From contig JASLBO010000329.1 of assembly GCA_030146605.1 (NCBI GenBank), positions 1 to 5,331 on the forward strand: 5,331 nt of DNA. Direction: 5' to 3'. Source of the DNA: Sphingomonas sp. (GTDB lineage: Bacteria; Pseudomonadota; Alphaproteobacteria; Sphingomonadales; Sphingomonadaceae). The notes under the pieces were generated by a model. That model saw only the letters and a program-made list of their open reading frames with translations, was not told where the DNA came from and did no database searches. Every line of letters starts with the position of its first letter. The first letter of the stretch is position 1. Position numbers and translations under genes: made by a program. Shown here in pieces: positions 1-4,702 of the stretch.

Positions 1-142
1 CGAAGCGGCGGCGCCCGAGCGTGCGGAGCGCGACCAGCCCGCGGCCGAGATCGCCCAGCGGAGTCCGCAGCACCACGGCGACCACCGTTCCACCTAAGAC
101 GATGGCGAGCGCAGCTGGATCGAGGAAGGGCGCGAAGTTCAT
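1..142 (-). CDS. MotA/TolQ/ExbB-family proton-channel protein, N-terminal part (cut by window edge)
   Basis: The leftward frame from an ATG at 142-140 gives 47 residues before the window ends, beginning MNFAPFLDPAALAIVLGG. The stretch D8-P9-A-A-L-x-I-V-L-G-G-T (8-19), a hydrophobic run to about L25, then R-T-P-L-G-D-L and a basic tail matches the second membrane segment and following loop of MotA-type stators, where 'DPxxLxIVLGGT' is characteristic. Members of this family form inner-membrane proton channels with MotB- or ExbD-like partners. The usual first membrane helix is absent, and the same frame upstream of the ATG is open but charged rather than hydrophobic, so it does not supply one. 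The ribosome site is weak (GTGAG just upstream). It is divergent from flgB, which supports a motor role, but an ExbB/TolQ-like role cannot be excluded from so short a piece. Family is fairly sure; exact function is inferred. Confidence 0.72.
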   Translation of the reverse strand, partial: MNFAPFLDPAALAIVLGGTVVAVVLRTPLGDLGRGLVALRTLGRRRF

Positions 143-223
143 GCGCTCACGTCTGCAAAGCTCGGGCCAGTCGTACTTGCCGTCATCGCGGACGAGGAAG
201 CTTGCGACCGCCCCGGCAGCCCG

Positions 224-250
224 TTGCCGCCTCACCGGCAAGATGTTGCC
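224..250. promoter_or_regulatory. Overlapping inverted repeats, candidate sigma-54 activator (enhancer) site
   Basis: TTGCCG (224-229) and CGGCAA (236-241) form a perfect inverted repeat with a 6-base spacer. GGCAA (237-241) and TTGCC (246-250) form a second one with a 4-base spacer, sharing the middle arm. A perfect 10-base palindrome, ACCCGCGGGT, follows at 251-260. The repeats centre roughly 77 and 88 bases upstream of the start point predicted from the sigma-54 promoter, a usual distance for enhancer-binding activators such as FlbD or FleQ. Further copies of the half-site occur at 177-182 (TTGCCG) and 285-290 (CGGCAA), the latter against the -24 element. The repeats are seen; the bound protein is inferred. 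CGGCAA also occurs often in the genes here because it can encode part of Asp-Gly-Lys/Asn, so the hexamer alone is weak evidence. Confidence 0.5.
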
Positions 251-293
251 ACCCGCGGGTCGGCCAAGCCCCACATTGCGCTCCCGGCAAAAC

Positions 294-309
294 TGGCACG
301 GCCATTGCA
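294..309 (+). promoter_or_regulatory. Sigma-54 (RpoN) promoter for the flgB operon
   Basis: TGGCACG (294-300), four bases, then TTGCA (305-309) matches the established sigma-54 consensus TGGCACG-N4-TTGCW at every fixed position. The invariant GG (295-296) and GC (307-308) are 12 bases apart, as required for -24/-12 recognition. Transcription should start near 320, leaving a leader of about 26 bases before flgB. Sigma-54 control of rod and hook genes is well known in alpha- and gammaproteobacteria and implies an ATP-dependent activator. No competing sigma-70-like promoter stands out between here and flgB. Confidence 0.88.
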
Positions 310-333
310 GCGACACGCCCGAACTATTTGTGC

Positions 334-339
334 GGGAGA
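334..339 (+). promoter_or_regulatory. Ribosome binding site of flgB
   Basis: GGGAGA lies 6 bases before the ATG at 346. It fixes that codon as the flgB start over the upstream in-frame ATG at 202, which lies before the promoter and would add 48 residues unlike any FlgB. Confidence 0.7.
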
Positions 340-345
340 CGTGCA

Positions 346-699
346 ATGCCCAACGACAGCCTCTTCGGCGTACACGGCGCAGCGCTGGCCGTGCGCTCGC
401 AGCGCATGGGCGTGCTCGCGTCGAACATCGCGAACGCCTCGACGCCCGGCTACAAGGCGAAGGACGTCGACTTCCAGGCCGCGCTCGCCGCGATCGAGAC
501 CCCCGGCGGCTCGGGCGATGCGGCGATGGACTCCGCGACGCTCTACCGCGTGCCGTTGCAGCCGAGCCAGGACGGCAACACCGTCGAGCTCGCCACCGAA
601 CAGACCGCCTTCGCCGAGAATGCCGTCGCCTACCAGACGACCCTGTCGTTCCTGAACGGCCGTATCTCGACGATTACGCGCGCGCTGAGGGGAGAATGA
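346..699 (+). CDS. flgB: Flagellar basal-body rod protein FlgB
   Basis: A 117-residue proximal rod subunit, exported by the flagellar type III apparatus and assembled near the MS-ring in the periplasm. The N-terminal rod motif is clear: R-M-G-V-L-A-S-N-I-A-N-A-S-T-P-G-Y-K-A-K-D-V-D-F at about residues 20-43. The C-terminal half carries DGNTVEL (about 76-82), then A-E-N-A-V-A-Y-Q-T-T-L-S-F-L-N-G-R, the second helix that packs with the first in the rod coiled coil. It is shorter than the E. coli protein (138 residues), the loss falling in the variable middle. It is the first gene after the sigma-54 promoter and has a good ribosome site. Its TGA stop overlaps an ATG (ATGA, 696-699) in the flgC frame, so translation of the two is probably coupled. 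No cysteine. Identification is secure. Confidence 0.95.
   Translation: MPNDSLFGVHGAALAVRSQRMGVLASNIANASTPGYKAKDVDFQAALAAIETPGGSGDAAMDSATLYRVPLQPSQDGNTVELATEQTAFAENAVAYQTTLSFLNGRISTITRALRGE
689..694 (+). promoter_or_regulatory. Ribosome binding site deciding the flgC start
   Basis: GGGGAG ends 7 bases before the ATG at 702 and only 1 base before the alternative ATG at 696. The spacing favours 702, although 696 forms an ATGA overlap with the flgB stop and would add only Met-Ser. Confidence 0.55.
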
Positions 700-701
700 G
701 C

Positions 702-1112
702 ATGGGCAACCCGCCGCTCTCGATCTTCCAGGTCTCCGGCCGGGCAATGTCCGCGCAATTGCTGCGGATGAACACCACCGCGTCGAATCTCGCCAACGCC
801 GGCACCGTCGCGTCCAGCCCCGAGGCCGCATACCGCACGATCAAGCCGGTGTTCCGCACCAGCTTCGACGAAGCTTCGGGCCTGTCGACGGTCGATGTCG
901 AGCAGATCGTCACCGCCGGCGCCGAGCCGACCAAGCGCTACGATCCCGGCAATCCGCTCGCCGACAAGGACGGCAATGTCTGGGAGAGCGCAGTCGACGA
1001 GACCCGCGAGCTCGTCGACATGCTCGAATCGTCGCGCACCTATCAGAACAATGTCGAGGTCATGCAGACTGCCAAGCAGCTGATCGTCGACACCCTCAAG
1101 CTGGGCCGCTGA
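702..1112 (+). CDS. flgC: Flagellar basal-body rod protein FlgC
   Basis: A 136-residue proximal rod subunit that stacks on FlgB in the periplasmic drive shaft. The start region reads S-G-R-A-M-S-A-Q-L-L-R-M-N-T-T-A-S-N-L-A-N-A-G-T (about 13-36), the FlgC form of the rod N-terminal helix. The centre has Y-D-P-G-N-P-L-A-D-K-D-G-N-V-W (about 80-94), a FlgC hallmark. The C-terminal helix is E-L-V-D-M-L-E-S-S-R-T-Y-Q-N-N-V-E-V-M-Q-T-A-K. The length is typical. The frame stays open leftward to position 21, but that extension runs through flgB and the promoter in another frame and has no family character. The start at 702 is preferred for ribosome-site spacing; 696 is possible. The gene ends 2 bases before the flgD ATG. 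Confidence 0.95.
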   Translation: MGNPPLSIFQVSGRAMSAQLLRMNTTASNLANAGTVASSPEAAYRTIKPVFRTSFDEASGLSTVDVEQIVTAGAEPTKRYDPGNPLADKDGNVWESAVDETRELVDMLESSRTYQNNVEVMQTAKQLIVDTLKLGR

Positions 1113-1114
1113 TC

Positions 1115-1810
1115 ATGGATTTCGACAGCATTTTGCAGACCATGGGCGTCAACCGCTACGGCGCGTCGAGCTCGGCCTCGAACGGCACGAAGGATTCATC
1201 GGGCCTAGGCAAGACCGAGATGGACCAATCGGACTTCCTGACGCTGATGACCGCCCAGCTCAAGAACCAGGACCCGTTCGAGCCGGTCGACAACACCCAG
1301 ATGGTCGCGCAGATGGCGCAATTCTCGTCGCTCTCGGGCATCACCGAGATGAGCACGACGTTGAAGGCGATCGCCGCCAAGCTTGGCGGCACTTCGCTCG
1401 GCGATGCGCTCGGCTATGTCGGCAAGACCGTCCTCACCGAAGGCTCGATCGCGTATCCGCGCGAGTCCGGCGGCATCGCCGGCGCGGTGGCCCTCGCCAA
1501 GGACGCCACCGACGTCAACGTCACGATCAGCGATGCCGACGGCAAGCCGCTCAAGACGATCGCGCTCGGCAAGCAGACGGCGGGCGCCGTCGCGTTCGAC
1601 TGGGACGGCAAGCTGGAGAATGGCGAAGCGGCCGGCCCCGGCCCCTACACCGTCAAGGTCGCCGCGCTCGCCGCCGGCGCCAAGGTCGATGCCGCCCCGC
1701 TCGTCTGGGCCCCGGTCTCCACTGTCTCGCTCGGATCCGACGGCAAGCCCGTCCTCACGCTTCCTGGCATCGGCCAGGTCCCCCTCGACGCCGTCTGGCA
1801 AGTCGGCTGA
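1115..1810 (+). CDS. flgD: Hook-capping scaffold protein FlgD
   Basis: A 231-residue protein that forms the temporary cap at the tip of the growing hook, letting exported FlgE fold into place; it is itself exported by the flagellar type III system. Residues 38-84 hold the conserved region: D-Q-S-D-F-L-T-L-M-T-A-Q-L-K-N-Q-D-P-F-E-P-V-D-N, then the Q-M-A-Q-F-S-S-L helix. Residues about 100-200 form the beta-rich Ig/Tudor-like part, including V-N-V-T-I-S-D-A-D-G-K-P-L and G-P-Y-T-V-K-V. The C-terminal strand set is S-D-G-K-P-V-L-T-L-P-G-I-G-Q-V. The length is usual for the family. There is no evident ribosome site and only a 2-base gap after flgC, so it likely depends on ribosomes finishing flgC. 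No cysteine. Confidence 0.93.
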   Translation: MDFDSILQTMGVNRYGASSSASNGTKDSSGLGKTEMDQSDFLTLMTAQLKNQDPFEPVDNTQMVAQMAQFSSLSGITEMSTTLKAIAAKLGGTSLGDALGYVGKTVLTEGSIAYPRESGGIAGAVALAKDATDVNVTISDADGKPLKTIALGKQTAGAVAFDWDGKLENGEAAGPGPYTVKVAALAAGAKVDAAPLVWAPVSTVSLGSDGKPVLTLPGIGQVPLDAVWQVG

Positions 1811-1814
1811 TTTC

Positions 1815-1820
1815 AAGGAG
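1815..1820 (+). promoter_or_regulatory. Strong ribosome binding site of flgE
   Basis: AAGGAG ends 8 bases before the ATG at 1829. It is the best match to the anti-Shine-Dalgarno sequence in the window, fitting the need for the hook protein in the highest copy number of this operon. Confidence 0.8.
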
Positions 1821-1828
1821 CAACGCAC

Positions 1829-3133
1829 ATGTCCTTCTTCACTTCCCTCAGCGGGCTCCAGGCTGCCCAGACCGAGATGTCGACGATCTCGCACAATCTC
1901 GCGAACGTCTCGACCAACGGCTTCAAGCGCTCGACCACGCAGTTCGCCGACGTGATCGCCTCGACCTCCAATTCGAACCCGACCCAGATGGTCGGTTCGG
2001 GCACGGTGGTGAAGTCGGTCCGCCAGCAGTTCAGCCAGGGCGGCTTCACCCAGTCGAGCTCGGCGCTCGACGTGGCGATCTCGGGCGAGGGCTTCTTCAT
2101 CGTCAAGGGCAGCGACGCGAGCAACAACGTGTCGTTCACCCGCAACGGCAGCTTCCTCGTCGATTCGGACCGCTATGTCGTCGACGCGCAGGGCAATAAA
2201 TTGCAGGTCTATCCGGTCGACGGTTCGGGCGCGGTGGTCGCGACCGGCATCGCCTCGACGGTCAGCCTGCGCCTGCCCCAGATCAGCGGCAAGCCGGAGG
2301 CGACCGAGGACGTCACCTTGTCGCTCAACCTCAACGCCAATTCGGTGATCCCGTCAGACGACGATCGCTGGACCGACGTGCCTTATGCCTTCGACCGGTT
2401 CGATCCGGCGACGTACAACCATTCGGCGCAGACCACGATCTACGACGCCAACGGCAATGCACTGACCCTGACCACCTATTTCGTCCGCGAGACCACGCCG
2501 ACGACGAGCGATCCGACCAGCGAGTGGACTGCCTATTCGTTCGTCGGCGACAAGCAGCTCAACTCGGGTACCGATCCCGATGCGCCCGAGCCGATCTCGA
2601 TGACCTTCGACGCCACCGGCAAGCTCACCGCGCCGGCCGGGCCGACCAGCTTTCTCGGCTTCCTCGCCCCCGGCGCGACCGCCGAGCAGATGATCACCCT
2701 CGATTTCGGCGACGCCACCACCCAGGTCTATTCGCCGTTCAGCATCGATGCGAGCTCGCAGGACGGGTCGCCGGTCGGCCAGCTCGAAGGCGTCACCATC
2801 GCCGATGACGGCACCGTGCGCGCCAGCTTCTCCAACGGCGACAGCCAGGCGCTGGGCAAGGTGGTGCTCGCCAGCTTCTCCAATCCCACGGGTCTCCGCC
2901 AGCTCGGCAGCAGCACCTGGTCGGCCTCGGGCCTGTCGGGCGAACCGCGGCTCGGCGAGCCCGGCGCGAACGGCTTCGGCGGCTTGATGGCGGGCGCGGT
3001 CGAGCGCTCGAACGTCGACATCACCGAGGAACTGGTCGGGCTGATCGCGGCGCAGCGCAACTTCCAGGCGAACGCCAAGGCGCTCGATACCGCGAGCCAG
3101 ATCTCGCAGACCATCTTCAACATCCGCAGCTGA
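1829..3133 (+). CDS. flgE: Flagellar hook protein FlgE
   Basis: A 434-residue subunit of the hook, the flexible joint outside the cell between rod and filament. The N-terminal motif S-H-N-L-A-N-V-S-T-N-G-F-K-R-S lies at residues 21-35. Residues 79-92 read A-L-D-V-A-I-S-G-E-G-F-F-I-V, the conserved FlgE/F/G strand, followed by F-T-R-N-G-S-F. The middle (about 150-350) is the variable surface part of the hook, rich in Thr, Ser, Asp and Gly. The C-terminal domain reads G-A-V-E-R-S-N-V-D-I-T-E-E-L-V-G-L-I-A-A-Q-R-N-F-Q-A-N-A-K, ending I-F-N-I-R-S. Length is between E. coli (about 400) and longer alphaproteobacterial hooks. It contains a 15-base in-frame direct repeat encoding ASFSN twice. No cysteine. 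It follows flgD by 18 bases. Confidence 0.95.
   Translation: MSFFTSLSGLQAAQTEMSTISHNLANVSTNGFKRSTTQFADVIASTSNSNPTQMVGSGTVVKSVRQQFSQGGFTQSSSALDVAISGEGFFIVKGSDASNNVSFTRNGSFLVDSDRYVVDAQGNKLQVYPVDGSGAVVATGIASTVSLRLPQISGKPEATEDVTLSLNLNANSVIPSDDDRWTDVPYAFDRFDPATYNHSAQTTIYDANGNALTLTTYFVRETTPTTSDPTSEWTAYSFVGDKQLNSGTDPDAPEPISMTFDATGKLTAPAGPTSFLGFLAPGATAEQMITLDFGDATTQVYSPFSIDASSQDGSPVGQLEGVTIADDGTVRASFSNGDSQALGKVVLASFSNPTGLRQLGSSTWSASGLSGEPRLGEPGANGFGGLMAGAVERSNVDITEELVGLIAAQRNFQANAKALDTASQISQTIFNIRS
2821..2883 (+). repeat. 15-base direct repeat within flgE
   Basis: CGCCAGCTTCTCCAA occurs at 2821-2835 and again at 2869-2883, 48 bases (16 codons) apart and in the same reading phase, giving ASFSN twice in the hook protein. 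Recombination between the copies would remove 16 residues without shifting the frame. It probably reflects two similar beta strands and shared codon choice. Confidence 0.7.
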
Positions 3134-3141
3134 GCTAGACC

Positions 3142-3885
3142 ATGGACCGCCTCGTCTACACGGCAATGTCGGGACTGCGCAGCCAGATGGCGGCGCAGTC
3201 GACGATCGCGAACAACATCGCGAACGCGTCGACGATCGGGTTCCGCGCCGAGCGGGTCAGCTTCGACCGGCTGGTGCTGCAGGGTCAGGGGCTCGAGACG
3301 CGCCAGCTCGCCGCCGAGGAAGTCGAGGATTTCGACCGCCGCGCCGGGACGATCGTCCAGACCGCGCGGCCGCTCGACGTGGCGGTGACTTCGGATTCGT
3401 GGATCGCGGTGCAGGCCACAGACGGCAGCGAAGCCTATACGAGGCGCGGCGACTTGTCGGTCGCGGCCTCGGGCGTGCTGGAAACCGGTGACGGTTTCCC
3501 GGTGATGGGCTCGGGGGGGCCCATCACCGTGCCGCCGCATCAGTCGATCGCGATCGCCGGAGACGGCACCGTCTCGATCGTGCCGCTGGGCGGCGATCCG
3601 ACCCAGCCCCAGGCGATCGACAAGATCAAGCTGGCGAGCCTCGCGGGCAGCCAGACCGCCAAGGGCCTCGACAACCTCCTCCATGTGAAAGGCGGCGGGG
3701 TGCTGCCCGAGGACATGGACGGCAAGCTCGCCGCGGGATCGCTCGAGCAATCGAACGTCAACCTCACCCAGGCGCTGGTCGACATGATCGAGAACCAGCG
3801 CAGCTACGAAGTGCAGGCCAGCCTGCTCAAGGAAGCCAAGACCATGGACGAGAGCGCCGCATCACTGATGCGTATGCCCGCCTGA
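3142..3885 (+). CDS. flgF: Flagellar basal-body rod protein FlgF
   Basis: A 247-residue rod subunit linking the proximal rod to FlgG. It starts MDRLVYTAMSGLRSQMAAQS, then T-I-A-N-N-I-A-N-A-S-T-I-G-F-R-A-E (21-37), the FlgF version of the axial N-terminal helix. Residues 76-101 read A-R-P-L-D-V-A-V-T-S-D-S-W-I-A-V-Q then D-G-S-E-A-Y-T-R-R-G, closely like the E. coli FlgF strand. Then come G-D-G-F-P-V-M-G-S-G-G-P-I (115-128) and the C-terminal Q-S-N-V-N-L-T-Q-A-L-V-D-M-I-E-N-Q-R-S-Y-E. Length matches the family (about 250). No good ribosome site precedes it; it begins 8 bases after flgE, so coupling is likely. A G7 run and two perfect hairpins lie inside it without breaking the frame. No cysteine. 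Confidence 0.94.
   Translation: MDRLVYTAMSGLRSQMAAQSTIANNIANASTIGFRAERVSFDRLVLQGQGLETRQLAAEEVEDFDRRAGTIVQTARPLDVAVTSDSWIAVQATDGSEAYTRRGDLSVAASGVLETGDGFPVMGSGGPITVPPHQSIAIAGDGTVSIVPLGGDPTQPQAIDKIKLASLAGSQTAKGLDNLLHVKGGGVLPEDMDGKLAAGSLEQSNVNLTQALVDMIENQRSYEVQASLLKEAKTMDESAASLMRMPA
3480..3529 (+). other. Two abutting perfect RNA hairpins inside flgF
   Basis: GGAAACCG (3480-3487) pairs fully with CGGTTTCC (3492-3499) around GTGA, a GNRA-type tetraloop in RNA. The next base begins a second stem: CGGTGATGGGC (3500-3510) pairs fully with GCCCATCACCG (3519-3529) around TCGGGGGG. The two helices touch with no base between them and could stack. No T-run follows, so it is not an intrinsic terminator. 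The region codes for a conserved FlgF segment (E-T-G-D-G-F-P-V-M-G-S-G-G-P-I-T-V), so protein constraint may explain part of the pairing. Function is unknown. Confidence 0.6.
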
Positions 3886-3887
3886 TT

Positions 3888-3895
3888 GAGAAGGA
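3888..3895 (+). promoter_or_regulatory. Ribosome binding site of flgG
   Basis: GAGAAGGA ends 8 bases before the ATG at 3904. It supports that start over the in-frame ATG at 3919, and the resulting N-terminus (MGSSAMHIARTG) matches the length of known FlgG starts. Confidence 0.75.
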
Positions 3896-4197
3896 TTTAG
3901 ACGATGGGTTCCTCGGCAATGCACATCGCGCGCACCGGGCTCGACGCTCAGGACATGCGCATGCGCGTGATCTCGAACAACCTCGCCAACGTCAACACGA
4001 CGGCGTTCAAGCGCGACCGCGCCTCGTTCCAGACGCTGGCCTATCAGGTAGTCACCGCGCCCGGTGCGCAGAGTACCGCGGAGACGAAGTACGCCACCGG
4101 GCTCAATCTCGGCACCGGCGTGCGCATCCAGGGCACCGCGCGTGTGGAGACGCAGGGGACCTTCCAGAATACCGGGGGGTCGCTCGATCTCGCGCTG

Positions 4198-4200
4198 TAG
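4198..4200 (+). other. In-frame TAG interrupting flgG
   Basis: The codons read GCG-CTG-TAG-GGC-GAA-GGC. The reading phase is the same before and after, so a substitution and not an insertion or deletion is needed. The following base is G, and no known readthrough context such as CAR-YYA follows. Confidence 0.95.
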
Positions 4201-4320
4201 GGCGAAGGCTATTTCCAGGTCAAGCTGCCCGGCGGCCAGCTCGGCTATACCCGCGCGGGCAATTTCTCGCGCTCGGCCGAGGGCATGATGGTGACCAGCG
4301 ACGGCTATCAGGTGATGCCG

Positions 4321-4359
4321 GGGATCACGATCCCCGAAGGCACGACCGGGATCACGATC
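4321..4359 (+). repeat. 12-base direct repeat within the flgG C-terminal part
   Basis: GGGATCACGATC occurs at 4321-4332 and 4348-4359, 27 bases apart in the same phase, encoding GITI twice (GITIPEGTTGITIGADG). FlgG proteins commonly carry two ITI strands here, so this is protein-driven similarity, not a mobile or regulatory repeat. Confidence 0.6.
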
Positions 4360-4702
4360 GGCGCCGACGGCACTGTCTCGGCGCAGATCGCCGGCCAGAC
4401 CGAGGGCAGCCAGCTCGGCCAGATTCAGGTCGCGACCTTCCCCAATCCGGGCGGGCTGCAGGCGACCGGCGATAATTTCCTGATCGAGACCACGGCGAGC
4501 GGCGCCGCCAGCCTCGGCGTGGCCAACGAGGCGGGCCGCGCCAAGATCCGCCAGGGCGCGCTCGAGGCCTCCAACGTCAACGTCGTCGAGGAACTGGTCG
4601 ACATGATCGAGACCCAGCGCGCCTATGAGGTCAATTCGAAGATGATCTCGGCGACCGACGAGATGCTCAAATATGTCAATCAGAACATCTGAGGCGGCCG
4701 CG

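Larger units (their letters stand above)
3904..4692 (+). pseudogene. flgG: Distal rod protein FlgG, interrupted by an in-frame amber codon
   Basis: FlgG builds the distal rod that crosses the peptidoglycan and L/P rings. The frame from 3904 to the TGA at 4690-4692 would give 262 residues, the normal FlgG length (about 260), but codon 99 is TAG (4198-4200). Before it are A-R-T-G-L-D-A-Q-D-M-R-M-R-V-I-S-N-N-L-A-N-V-N-T-T-A-F-K-R-D-R (9-39) and L-G-T-G-V-R-I. Directly after it the same frame continues G-E-G-Y-F-Q-V-K-L-P-G-G-Q, then ITIPEG, S-N-V-N-V-V-E-E-L-V-D-M-I-E-T-Q-R-A-Y-E-V-N-S-K and a C-terminus ending QNI. The lost residue is the one before G-x-G-[YF]-F in the family; CAG (Gln) is the simplest ancestor, one C-to-T change away. 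There is no frameshift or other decay. A 98-residue product would lack the strands and C-terminal helix needed for assembly. A sequencing error, recent mutation or amber suppression could each explain it. The gene identity is secure; its broken state is as read. Confidence 0.9.

Noticed and set aside
143..235. Extension of the minus-strand stator gene upstream to a GTG at 235
   Set aside because: The frame is open, but the added residues are charged and unlike the N-terminus of this family. The ATG at 142 sits just before the recognisable motif. The extension is not fully excluded.
143..345. A small RNA, tRNA or riboswitch in the divergent intergenic region
   Set aside because: No cloverleaf or known riboswitch pattern is visible. 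The repeats are better explained as protein-binding sites upstream of the sigma-54 promoter.
21..701. A long + strand open frame running into flgC from position 21
   Set aside because: It crosses the divergent gene, the promoter and flgB in another frame, and its residues are arginine-rich and low in family character. It is a high-GC open-frame artefact.
232..831. A 199-codon minus-strand open frame opposite flgB/flgC
   Set aside because: It is arginine/glycine-rich shadow translation of conserved flagellar genes on the other strand, with no recognisable domain. The long minus-strand frames at 1205-1894, 2354-3166, 2728-3750 and 3862-4878 fail for the same reason.
3500..3529. Intrinsic terminator in flgF
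   Set aside because: The stem is strong but no T-run follows, and it lies mid-gene in an operon that continues to flgH.
4285..4692. A separate 135-residue gene downstream of the flgG amber codon
   Set aside because: It is the C-terminal part of FlgG in the same phase. The ATGs at 4285 and 4288 have GAGGG only 1-4 bases away, and conserved FlgG residues lie between the TAG and these ATGs.
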